Shown: positions 9,232 to 17,035 of the stretch, piece by piece | Position numbering within the stretch: position 1 is the first letter of the stretch | Layout of the letters: each line of letters opens with the position of its first letter | The notes under the pieces: model-generated | What the model was told of the DNA's origin: nothing | Database searches by the model: none | What the model saw: only the letters and a program-made list of their open reading frames with translations | Program-made: the position numbers and the translations under genes | Source: Actinomycetes bacterium | GTDB taxonomy: Bacteria; Actinomycetota; Acidimicrobiia; Acidimicrobiales; RAAP-2 | NCBI GenBank assembly: GCA_021791615.1 | Contig: JAJYWG010000314.1 | Span: forward strand, 1-64,000 | Reading direction: 5' to 3' | Length of the DNA stretch: 64,000 bases

Positions 9232-9296
9232 GTGGCGGCGGCTCTTTCGGGCTCCCTCGCCGGTCCCGGCGGGTCCAGGCCGGCGCGGATTGGAAC

Positions 9297-9310
9297 TGTA
9301 ACACGTTCTC
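9297..9310. promoter_or_regulatory. KstR-type operator (13 of 14)
   Basis: TGTAACACGTTCTC matches TnnAACnnGTTnnA except for C instead of A at the last position. It lies 66 bp upstream of the leftward igr-like operon. Confidence 0.55.
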
Positions 9311-9355
9311 GTTGTCCGGACGCTGGCTGCAGGCGCCCGACGGCCCTAGTATTCC

Positions 9356-9369
9356 TGACACACGTTCTA
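9356..9369. promoter_or_regulatory. KstR-type operator (one mismatch)
   Basis: TGACACACGTTCTA matches TnnAACnnGTTnnA with a single C-for-A change in the first half-site. It lies 50 bp upstream of the P450 start. Two sites 59 bp apart would let each divergent promoter have its own operator. Confidence 0.5.
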
Positions 9370-9418
9370 GAAATTCCGCACCACCCTTCGGGGCGGCCCT
9401 GCGGGCGAGGAGGGCGAA

Positions 9419-10753
9419 GTGGAGCTCGATGGGGCAGGCCGGCCGGACCGCGGGCAGGGGCTCGGGCGTGAGGTCGGGCGTGAGGTCGGGCGGGGGCTCG
9501 AGGCGATCGACCTCACGGACGGGCGCAACTTCGTCGAGCGCGTCCCCCACGAATGGTTCAGCCTGCTTCGCCGCACCGCCCCGGTGTGGTGGCATCCTGC
9601 GCCGAGCCGTGCGCCCAGTGCTGCCGCCTATGCCGACCCCCTCGCAACCGGCGGCTTCTGGTGCGTGACCGGCTACGAGGACTGCGTGACCGTCAACCGC
9701 GACTGGGAACGGTTCTCCTCGTACCGGGGGGGCGCGCTGTTCCACGACATGGAGCCAGAAGCCCTCGAGCAGCAACGCCTCATGATGCTCAACATGGACC
9801 CCTCGATGCACACCCGCTACCGGCGCTTGGTCAACAAGGGGTTCACCCCCAAGATGGTCCGAGACCTCGAGGCCTCGATCGTCGGCTACGCCGACGAGAT
9901 CATCGACGCGGTGTGCGAGCAGGGGACCGCCGACTTCGTCGAGGACATCGCGGCCGAGCTGCCCCTTTTGGTCATCGCGGAGCTGCTCGGCATCCCCAAG
10001 GCCGACCGGCGCATGGTGTTCGACTGGTCGAACCGGATGATCGGGAGCGAGGACCCCGAGTACCAGGTGAGCCCGGCAGCCGCATCCGAGGCAGCCATGG
10101 CCGTGTACGCCTACGCCGACGAGCTCTCGTCGGCCAAGCGTGCCTCGCCGGGAGACGACGTGGTGTCTGTCCTCCTCCATGCCGAGGTCGACGGGGAGAA
10201 GCTCGATCAACTCGAGATCGACTTGTTTTTCCTGCTGCTCATCGTGGCGGGGAACGAGACCACGAGGAACCTCATGTCCGGGGCCATGACGGCGTTCTTT
10301 GAGCACCCTGACCAGTGGCGCCGGCTGCTCGACGACCGCACCCTCCTCCCGAGCGCCGTCGAGGAGATGCTGCGTTTTGTCACCCCGGTCATGCACTTTC
10401 GCCGAACGGCCACCCAGGACTGCCGTCTCGGCGACCAGGACATTGCCGCCGGTGACAAGGTCGTGTTCTGGCACATCTCGGCCAATCGGGACGACACCGT
10501 CTTCGATGCGCCCGATGTGTTCGACGTCGGCCGCCGCTCCAACCCTCACATCGCGTTCGGGGGCGGCGGGCCGCATTTCTGCCTCGGGGCCAACCTGGCC
10601 CGGATGGAGATCAAGGTGATGTTCGATCGCCTGCTCGAACGCATCCCCGACATCGAGCTTTCCGGCGACGTCCAGCGTCTGCAGTCGAATTTCATCAACG
10701 GCACCAAGCACCTCCCTGTGAGCTTCGCACCCTCGATGCCCTTCGGCAGCTGA
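9419..10753 (+). CDS. Cytochrome P450, CYP125/CYP142-like
   Basis: A 444-residue soluble P450. It has the I-helix oxygen-binding AGNETT (277-282), the K-helix ExxR (E316/R319) and the heme loop FGGGGPHFCLG with ligand Cys388. The substrate-region start IDLTDGRNF and the overall sequence resemble the CYP125/CYP142/CYP124 group, which oxidises the terminal methyl of sterol side chains. It is divergent from the igr-like operon, the same association as cyp125 in mycobacteria. The GTG start follows GAGGAGGGCGAA. The first 27 residues are a Gly/Arg-rich extension containing a small repeat (REVG). The exact CYP family needs a tree. Confidence 0.87.
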   Translation: MELDGAGRPDRGQGLGREVGREVGRGLEAIDLTDGRNFVERVPHEWFSLLRRTAPVWWHPAPSRAPSAAAYADPLATGGFWCVTGYEDCVTVNRDWERFSSYRGGALFHDMEPEALEQQRLMMLNMDPSMHTRYRRLVNKGFTPKMVRDLEASIVGYADEIIDAVCEQGTADFVEDIAAELPLLVIAELLGIPKADRRMVFDWSNRMIGSEDPEYQVSPAAASEAAMAVYAYADELSSAKRASPGDDVVSVLLHAEVDGEKLDQLEIDLFFLLLIVAGNETTRNLMSGAMTAFFEHPDQWRRLLDDRTLLPSAVEEMLRFVTPVMHFRRTATQDCRLGDQDIAAGDKVVFWHISANRDDTVFDAPDVFDVGRRSNPHIAFGGGGPHFCLGANLARMEIKVMFDRLLERIPDIELSGDVQRLQSNFINGTKHLPVSFAPSMPFGS

Positions 10754-10767
10754 ACGTCGATGACAGG

Positions 10768-10836
10768 CGAGCGAGCACCCAGCACTGACTACCGAGCACT
10801 GAGCACCGAGCACTGATTACCGAGCACTGAGCACTT
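10768..10836 (+). repeat. Short tandem repeat (ACCGAGCACTGA, about 14-bp period)
   Basis: The spacer between the P450 and the next gene holds several imperfect copies of ACCGAGCACTGA separated by two variable bases, plus a diverged CCCAGCACTGACT copy. It contains no ORF and does not form an obvious hairpin. Confidence 0.75.
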
Positions 10837-10870
10837 CGTCCCTCCCACCGCCACTTCAGATCGGACCTCC

Positions 10871-11764
10871 ATGCGCTTCCACCAAGCCCTCAGCTTCCTC
10901 CCCATCGAGCAGGTGGTCCCACTGTCCACCGCCTGCGATGCCTTCGGGTACGCCGGGGTGTACCTCTCGGACCACCTGTTCAACCCCCGTGACCTCGACT
11001 CGCGCTACACGTACTCCGAGCGCCAAGACGGGGCGCCGAGCTGGGACAAGGAGACCGGCTGGCCCGATCCCATGTGCGTGTTCTCGGCGCTGGCCACCGT
11101 CACCCACACCCTTACGTTCACGACCGGTGTCTACGTGGCACCCGTGCGCGACCTCGTCACGGTCGCCAAGTCTGTCGGGACCGCCGCCGTGCTGTCGGGT
11201 GATCGGGTACGCCTCGGGGTCGGCGTCGGCTGGTGCCGAGAGGAATTCCAGCAGACCGGCCAGGACTTCTCCACCCGTGGGCGACGCCTCGACGAGATGA
11301 TCACGGCCCTGCGGTCCCTGTGGAGCGGAGGGTGGGTGGAACACCACGGCCGTTACTACGATGTCCCGCCTTGCCAGATGAACCCCTCGCCCAGCCATCC
11401 GGTGCCGATCCTCGGCGGTGGCCACTCCGAGCCGGCACTGCGGCGGGCAGCCACCCTGTGCGACGGATGGATCGCCGCCGGTGCCTACCAAGAGGAGGAG
11501 GCGTGGGCTCACCTGGCCGAGCTGCGACGCCACCTCGAGATGGCAGGGCGTGCAGACGAGCACTTCGACATCTACCTCTCGCTGGCCGAACGCCCCGACG
11601 TGGACCTCTACCGCAAATTCGAAGAGGCGGGGGTGAGCGACATGGTGTGCGCTCCTTGGATGTTCACCCCAGTCCCCGACGGCGCTTCGCCCGACGAAGT
11701 GCTGGCTGCCCGGATCGGGGCGTGTGAGTGGTTCGCCGATCACTTCGTCTCGGCAATGCCGTGA
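10871..11764 (+). CDS. LLM-class F420-type oxidoreductase
   Basis: A 297-residue luciferase-like protein beginning MRFHQALSFLPIEQV. The barrel motifs YAGVYLSDHLFNP, GVYVAPVRDLVTVAKSVGT and RVRLGVGVGWCREEF are characteristic of the F420-dependent branch. It most likely transfers hydride to or from F420; the substrate is unknown. It is the first of two adjacent, non-identical luciferase-like genes downstream of the P450, possibly co-transcribed. No good ribosome-binding site is visible before the ATG, but this start fits the family. Confidence 0.88.
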   Translation: MRFHQALSFLPIEQVVPLSTACDAFGYAGVYLSDHLFNPRDLDSRYTYSERQDGAPSWDKETGWPDPMCVFSALATVTHTLTFTTGVYVAPVRDLVTVAKSVGTAAVLSGDRVRLGVGVGWCREEFQQTGQDFSTRGRRLDEMITALRSLWSGGWVEHHGRYYDVPPCQMNPSPSHPVPILGGGHSEPALRRAATLCDGWIAAGAYQEEEAWAHLAELRRHLEMAGRADEHFDIYLSLAERPDVDLYRKFEEAGVSDMVCAPWMFTPVPDGASPDEVLAARIGACEWFADHFVSAMP

Positions 11765-11852
11765 CCGGTCTCCGACGCGCTCGCGCAGTTCACGTCGAGG
11801 CGGAACCCGGACGCCCCATCGCGTCCGGCGCCGCAAGAGAGAGGAGCGAGTG

Positions 11853-12887
11853 GTGAAGGACATGAAGATCGGCCTCCAGCTCGGCTACTGGGGGGCCGGA
11901 CCACCCCCGAATGCCATCGAGCTGGTCGAAGAAGCCGAGCGCCTCGGGTACGACTCGGTGTGGACGGCCGAGTCCTACGGATCCGACGCCCTCACCCCGT
12001 TGGCCTGGTGGGGCTCGAGGACCACTCGGGTACGCCTCGGAACGTCGCTCTGCCAGCTCTCGGCTCGGACTCCCACCGCGATGGCGATGGCCGCGGTGAC
12101 CATCGATCACCTCTCCCGCGGCCGCTTCGTCCTGGGCTTAGGGGTGTCGGGCCCGCAAGTGGTCGAAGGGTGGTACGGGCAGGATTTCTCCAAGCCTTTG
12201 GCTCGAACCCGTGAGTACGTGGGGATCGTGCGTCAGGTACTCGCCCGCGAGGCGCCGGTGACCAGTCAAGGACCGCACTACCCGCTCCCCTATCCGGGAG
12301 GCACTGGGCTCGGCAAGGCGCTCAAGCCCATCGTCCACCCGCTCCGGCCCGACATCCCGATCATCTTGGGCGCCGAAGGGCCGAAGAACGTCGCACTGGC
12401 GGCCGAGATCGCCGACGGCTGGTTCCCGATCTTCTTCTCCCCCCGCGCGATGAAGGATTTCGAAGCCTCGTTGGCCGAAGGCTTCTCCCGTCCCGGCGCG
12501 CGGCACAGCGCGGAGGACTTCGAGGTCCTGGCATTCGCGCCGACCGTCATCTCCCACGACGTCGAGAGCGCGGCCGACTCCTTCCGTCCGTACCTTGCCC
12601 TCTACGTGGGAGGCATGGGGGCCAAGGAGATGAATTTCCACTTCGACGTCTTCGCCAGGATGGGCTACGAGGACGCGGCGCGGCGGATCCAAGCCCTCTA
12701 CCTGGACGGGAAGAAGGACGAAGCGGCGGCCGCCGTGCCCACTGCCATGGTCGAGGACATCGCACTCATCGGCCCCAAGGAGAAGATCCGTGACAACTTG
12801 GCGGCCTGGCGCGAGTCGATCGCGACCACGCTTCTCGTGAGCGGGGACGTCGCCACGCTGCGGACCATGGCAGAGCTCGTGGGATGA
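11853..12887 (+). CDS. LLM-class F420-dependent oxidoreductase
   Basis: A 344-residue luciferase-like protein: MKIGLQLGYWGAGPP, DSVWTAESYGSDALTPLAWW, HLSRGRFVLGLGVSGPQVVEGWYG and ILGAEGPKNVALAAEIADGW are typical of F420-dependent actinobacterial members. The start was set at the GTG at 11853, where GAGGAG lies about six bases upstream; a GTG at 11850 and an ATG at 11862 are alternatives. It contains a rare TTA leucine codon at 12138. Its reaction is unknown. Position between the P450 and a second dehydrogenase pair suggests a place in the same catabolic programme. Confidence 0.88.
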   Translation: MKDMKIGLQLGYWGAGPPPNAIELVEEAERLGYDSVWTAESYGSDALTPLAWWGSRTTRVRLGTSLCQLSARTPTAMAMAAVTIDHLSRGRFVLGLGVSGPQVVEGWYGQDFSKPLARTREYVGIVRQVLAREAPVTSQGPHYPLPYPGGTGLGKALKPIVHPLRPDIPIILGAEGPKNVALAAEIADGWFPIFFSPRAMKDFEASLAEGFSRPGARHSAEDFEVLAFAPTVISHDVESAADSFRPYLALYVGGMGAKEMNFHFDVFARMGYEDAARRIQALYLDGKKDEAAAAVPTAMVEDIALIGPKEKIRDNLAAWRESIATTLLVSGDVATLRTMAELVG

Positions 12888-12897
12888 GGTTGGGACG

Positions 12898-14070
12898 TCA
12901 GGAGGCGGCCGCCAGGATCGCCCCCAGGCGCCGCAAGCTGTCATGCGCTCCGCCCAACGTGAGCTCGACCTGGCGGGTGAGAAGAAAGTAGCGGTGCAAC
13001 GGGTAGTCGCGGTCCACACCGACACCGCCATGGAGGTGGACTGCGGCGTGCACCGCACGCTGGCCTCCCTCGGCTGCCCAGTACTTCGCCACCGCGAGCT
13101 CAGCGTCTGCCGGCTGCCCCGTCGCCAGACGCCAGGCGGCTTGCCATGCCGTCAGCCGGACGGCTTCGACGTCGACGTAGGCATCGGCCGCCCGTTGGCC
13201 GACGGCCTGAAACGTGGCAATGGGCTTGCCGAACTGCTCACGGGTCTTCGTGTACTCACCGACGAGGTCGAGGGCAGCAGCACAGGCACCGGCCTCCAGC
13301 ACGCAGAGACCGGCCATCGCGTGGTCGACGATGGTCGAGACAACGGCCGCGCCATCGGCCTCCGCCCCTCCCACCAACGCCTCGTCTCCCACCTCGACGC
13401 CGTCGAGCACGACCAGAGCTTCGGGAGCCCAGGTGCCGTCCTGGCGGCGGACGGTCAGGCCATCGGCGCTTCGAGGCACGATGAACACACCCACCGAGGC
13501 GCTCTCAGCTCCAGCTCCGGCCCCGTGCAGCGATGCGGGCACGAGGAGCGCGTCGGCGCGCAAGCCGAACGGCACGCACGCCTTGGTCCCCTCGATCCGC
13601 CATCCCCCGCCCGGCAATGGCCTGGCCGTCGTCGCCGGCACCGGTACCCCGGGGACAACGAGGTCCTCGTCACTGGCCCACTCGGCAGTCGCCGCGGTGA
13701 GGATCAGCTCTCCACGAACCAGGGGCCCCAGCCACCTCTCTCGCTGCTCTTGGGTCCCGAAGCGTTCGAGCGCCGGAGCCGCGTATGCCATCGCCTCCAC
13801 CACCGGCACTCGGGCCGCGGTCCGGCCGGCAGCTTCGAGCACTGCGGCCACCGCGACGAAGTCGAGCCCGCCACCCCCGACGTCCTCGCCAATCCCGATA
13901 CCGACCAGTCCGGACTCGGCAAGAGCCGACCACAGGTCAGCGTCGAATGGCCCGTGCTCGCCGGCATCGGCTTCCACTGCTTTCAACCGTTCATGGGTCG
14001 ACCGCTCGGTGAAGATGCGCCCGGCAAGATCGCGGACCGCTTCCTGTGCCTCGTTGAAATTGAAGTCCAT
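12898..14070 (-). CDS. FadE28/FadE27-type acyl-CoA dehydrogenase subunit
   Basis: A 390-residue acyl-CoA dehydrogenase paralogous to the 5811-7001 product. It begins MDFNFNEAQEAVRDLAG and ends with VHLHGGVGVDRDYPLHRYF and LGGAHDSLRRLGAIL. It belongs to the branch that lacks its own catalytic base and pairs with a FadE29-like partner, here the gene immediately upstream. In mycobacteria a second pair of this type (FadE26/FadE27, ChsE4/ChsE5) sits near fadD17 and acts on longer side chains, which is a plausible role. The ATG at 14070 has GAGGGA about eight bases upstream; an ATG three codons earlier (14079) sits directly on that sequence. Confidence 0.86.
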   Translation of the reverse strand: MDFNFNEAQEAVRDLAGRIFTERSTHERLKAVEADAGEHGPFDADLWSALAESGLVGIGIGEDVGGGGLDFVAVAAVLEAAGRTAARVPVVEAMAYAAPALERFGTQEQRERWLGPLVRGELILTAATAEWASDEDLVVPGVPVPATTARPLPGGGWRIEGTKACVPFGLRADALLVPASLHGAGAGAESASVGVFIVPRSADGLTVRRQDGTWAPEALVVLDGVEVGDEALVGGAEADGAAVVSTIVDHAMAGLCVLEAGACAAALDLVGEYTKTREQFGKPIATFQAVGQRAADAYVDVEAVRLTAWQAAWRLATGQPADAELAVAKYWAAEGGQRAVHAAVHLHGGVGVDRDYPLHRYFLLTRQVELTLGGAHDSLRRLGAILAAAS

Positions 14071-14136
14071 CTCTCCCATCCCTCGTCAAGTGCGCTCAGT
14101 GGATCAGAGCGCCGGTCACCGTCCCTCGCCCTGCAC

Positions 14137-15312
14137 CTATCGCAAAGAGCGAGGCAGCCCCAACCCGAATATGGCAATGAGATCGCGCTGGATCTCGTTG
14201 GTTCCCCCGCCGAAGGTGAGGATGATCATGCTCCGGGCGTACATCTCCAACCGGCCGGCGAGGACGGCTGCCGGCGAGTCACGGCGCAGGTACCCCGCTT
14301 GGCCCACCACTTCCATGAGCAGTCGAAACGCTCGCAGGTAGAGCTCGGTGCCGAAGACCTTGATGGACGACGCGTCAGCCACGTCGAGCTGTCCCTGGGT
14401 CGCCTGCCAGGCCACTTTCCAGTTGATCAGGCGAAGGAATTCCAGCTCGGCGTGGACTCGGGCCAAATGCGACTGCACCCATTCCTGGTCGACGACCCGC
14501 CTCCCGTCCGGCAGCCGGGTGTCGCGTGCCCACGTAGTGACGTCGGTCAGCACCCGCTCGACGATGCCGGGAGAGCACAGCGTGACGCGTTCGTGGTTGA
14601 GCTGGTTCGTGATGAGCGTCCACCCTTGGTTCTCTCCGCCGACAAGGCTGGAGGCAGGTACGCGCACATCCTCGTAGAAGGTGTAGTTGATGTTGTGATC
14701 GCCGAGGAGGGTCATGGGGACCACCCGGATCCCCGGGGTGTCCATCGGAACGATGAACATCGAGATCCCCTTGTGCTTGGGAGCTTCGGGGTCGGTGCGA
14801 GTCGCCAACCAGACGTAGTCGGCATCGCCGGCAAGGCTGGTGAAGATCTTGGCGCCGTTGATCACATACTCTTCCCCATCGCGTACTGCGCGCGTGGTGA
14901 GCGCTGCCAGATCGGTGCCGGCGTTCGGCTCGGTGTACCCGATGCAGAAATGGATCTCGCCGGCCAGGATCTTCGGCAAGAAGAACTCCTTCTGCTCGGG
15001 GGTCCCGAAGTTCATGATCGTCGGACCGACGGTGTTGATCGTCAGCATGGGCACCGGTGCACCGCTCCGCATCGACTCATCGAAGAATATGAACTGTTCG
15101 ATCGCCGACCTCCCCTGCCCCCCGTACTCCTTGGGCCAGCCGATGCCCAGCCACCCGTCCTGTGCCATGCGGCGAACGAGCCGTCGGACGGTCGGACCGA
15201 TGCCGTGGCTAGTGGCGAGCTCCTCTTCGACCTCGGGGGTGAGGAGGCCGCGGTAGTACTCGCGCAACTCGTCGCGCAAGGCTTCCTGTTCGGCCGTGTA
15301 CCCGATCTCCAT
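14137..15312 (-). CDS. FadE29/FadE26-type acyl-CoA dehydrogenase subunit
   Basis: A 391-residue protein colinear with the 8053-9231 product, including GWLGIGWPKEYGGQGR at 53-68, IGYTEPNAGTDLAAL and Glu241 in QLNHERV as presumed catalytic base. The C-terminal LTFGGGTNEIQRDLIA follows the family. It lies 66 bp upstream of its presumed partner on the same strand. The long leader back to the thiolase promoter holds a perfect KstR-like operator. The two FadE29-like proteins differ enough to suggest different side-chain lengths. Confidence 0.87.
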   Translation of the reverse strand: MEIGYTAEQEALRDELREYYRGLLTPEVEEELATSHGIGPTVRRLVRRMAQDGWLGIGWPKEYGGQGRSAIEQFIFFDESMRSGAPVPMLTINTVGPTIMNFGTPEQKEFFLPKILAGEIHFCIGYTEPNAGTDLAALTTRAVRDGEEYVINGAKIFTSLAGDADYVWLATRTDPEAPKHKGISMFIVPMDTPGIRVVPMTLLGDHNINYTFYEDVRVPASSLVGGENQGWTLITNQLNHERVTLCSPGIVERVLTDVTTWARDTRLPDGRRVVDQEWVQSHLARVHAELEFLRLINWKVAWQATQGQLDVADASSIKVFGTELYLRAFRLLMEVVGQAGYLRRDSPAAVLAGRLEMYARSMIILTFGGGTNEIQRDLIAIFGLGLPRSLR

Positions 15313-15533
15313 GCGCCAATTCCCTCCTCATGCTCTCGGCAACCGAGCCGGAGCGCCTCGCTTCCCGTCCTGCCCCGACCACCGTGAACCCTGACCGAAA
15401 CCGCTGCCAGTGCCTCGGACCGGCTCGGCGAAGCATTCCACACGGGCCTGCGGAGGCCCACCGAGGCCTACCGAGGCCCTTGCCGCCGGTAGCAGTCCCA
15501 CGTGACACCGCCTGTGCGCTCAGCTCCCTTGAA

Positions 15534-15547
15534 TAGAACACGTTACA
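15534..15547. promoter_or_regulatory. KstR-type operator (perfect consensus match)
   Basis: TAGAACACGTTACA fits TnnAACnnGTTnnA at every fixed position. It lies between the divergent dehydrogenase pair (start 15312) and the thiolase (start 15729). The remainder of this roughly 416-bp spacer shows no convincing gene. Confidence 0.65.
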
Positions 15548-15728
15548 GTTACCCCACCTTTCACGCCAAACCCACCGGTGGTGGCGCGGGATCAGCTTGC
15601 CCGGTATCGTGACCGCCACCCGAAGCAGTTACCACGGGGTAACCCCCAAGGCACCCACCGGGCTGACGCCGCGCCGGGCGGCGCGCCCGTGACGCGGGAT
15701 GATCTGCACGCGAGACAGGAGGACACGA

Positions 15729-16934
15729 ATGCCCGAGGCCGTCATCGTCGCCACCGGTCGGACTCCGATCGGCCGAGCCATGAAGGGATCGCTGGTCGAC
15801 TGCCGTCCCGACGATCTGGCGGCGGGGGTGGTATCCGCCGTTCTCCAGAAAGTCCCCCAGCTCCCCACCCACACCATCGACGACCTCATCATGGGGTGTG
15901 CACAGCCTGCGGGCGAATCCGGCTACAACCTGGCAAGAGTTGTCGCCGTCATGGCCGGCCTCGACGATGTGCCCGGAGTGACGGTGAACCGCTACTGCTC
16001 CTCCTCGCTGCAGGCAATCCGCATGGCGGCCCACGCCATCAAGGCCGGTGAAGGGGATGTGTTCGTCGCTGCGGGAGTCGAGACGGTGAGCCGGTACGGA
16101 CACGGCGCGGCCGACGTCGGCCCCCACAACCCGATCTTCGCCGAAGCAGAAGCCCGTACCGCTGCTCGCAGCGCGAAGGTGACCGAGGAGTGGAAGCCGC
16201 AGGCCGGTCTGCATGACATCTACATCGCCATGGGCCAGACCGCCGAGAACGTCGCCGAGCACATGCACGTCAGTCGCAAGGAGATGGACGAGTTCGCTCT
16301 GCTTTCGCAGACCAGGGCGGTTGAATCTCAAGGCAACGGCTTCTTCGAGCGCGAGATCATCCCGGTGACCACCCCAGACGGGACCGTCGTCACCAAGGAC
16401 GACGGCCCCCGCCCGGGCACCACGATCGAAGCACTGGCGCAGCTCAAGCCGGCCTTCAGGGAGGGAGGCACGGTGACCGCCGGAAATGCCTGTCCCCTCA
16501 ACGACGGTGCCGCAGCGGTGGTGGTGATGAGCGATGTACGAGCGGCTGAGCTCGGCATCACGCCCCTCGCACGGATCGTGGCGAGCGGGGTCACCGCCCT
16601 CAACCCCGAGATCATGGGCCTAGGACCGATCGATGCGATCCGGCAAGCGCTGGACCGGGCAAAGATGACCATCGACGACGTGGATCTCGTGGAGATCAAC
16701 GAGGCGTTCGCCGCGCAGGTGATCCCCTCGGCGAGGGCCCTGGACATCGGCTGGGACAAGTTGAACGTCCACGGCGGCGCCATTGCACTCGGTCACCCAT
16801 TCGGGCAGACGGGAGCCCGGATCATGACCACCTTGCTGAACGGCCTGGAAGACGCGCAGAAGTCCATCGGGCTCGAGTCGATGTGCGTCGGAGGCGGGCA
16901 GGGGATGGCCATGATCGTGGAGCGCTTGAGCTGA
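15729..16934 (+). CDS. FadA5-like acetyl-CoA acyltransferase (thiolase)
   Basis: A 401-residue thiolase starting MPEAVIVATGRTPIGRAMKG. The catalytic set is intact: nucleophile Cys90 in VNRYCSSSLQA, His356 in GGAIALGHPFGQTGAR and Cys386 in SMCVGGGQGMA; the substrate-site NEAF motif is also present. It should cleave 3-ketoacyl-CoA thiolytically. Resemblance to FadA5 and the shared KstR-like operator point to steroid side-chain removal. The start was chosen for the AGGAGG seven bases upstream; a start 30 bp earlier has no such support. A general beta-oxidation role cannot be excluded. Confidence 0.88.
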   Translation: MPEAVIVATGRTPIGRAMKGSLVDCRPDDLAAGVVSAVLQKVPQLPTHTIDDLIMGCAQPAGESGYNLARVVAVMAGLDDVPGVTVNRYCSSSLQAIRMAAHAIKAGEGDVFVAAGVETVSRYGHGAADVGPHNPIFAEAEARTAARSAKVTEEWKPQAGLHDIYIAMGQTAENVAEHMHVSRKEMDEFALLSQTRAVESQGNGFFEREIIPVTTPDGTVVTKDDGPRPGTTIEALAQLKPAFREGGTVTAGNACPLNDGAAAVVVMSDVRAAELGITPLARIVASGVTALNPEIMGLGPIDAIRQALDRAKMTIDDVDLVEINEAFAAQVIPSARALDIGWDKLNVHGGAIALGHPFGQTGARIMTTLLNGLEDAQKSIGLESMCVGGGQGMAMIVERLS

Positions 16935-17012
16935 ACGCTGCCTCGCTGATCCTCGCTCTCTTGTTGGCCACTGCCGACCGACGGGCCTGAGGCCGCGCCG
17001 CCATCTTGGATT

Positions 17013-17032
17013 GCCGAGCGCCTACGCTCGGC
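17013..17032 (+). promoter_or_regulatory. Perfect 8-bp hairpin abutting the start of the next gene
   Basis: GCCGAGCG and CGCTCGGC flank a CCTA tetraloop. The hairpin ends 3 bp before the GTG at 17036, where a ribosome-binding site would be. It has no T-tract, so it is a poor intrinsic terminator. It may restrict initiation or mark the end of the thiolase transcript. Confidence 0.5.
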
Positions 17033-17035
17033 GCC

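Noticed and set aside
8057..10813. A very long leftward reading frame running from the ChsH2-like gene back across the dehydrogenase and P450 genes
   Set aside because: It has Arg/Gly/Pro-rich composition outside the real ChsH2 part and lies over two well-supported genes in other frames; a GC-bias artefact.
12943..15387. An 814-residue rightward frame opposite the second dehydrogenase pair
   Set aside because: It is the antisense shadow of two clear acyl-CoA dehydrogenases and has no family motifs.
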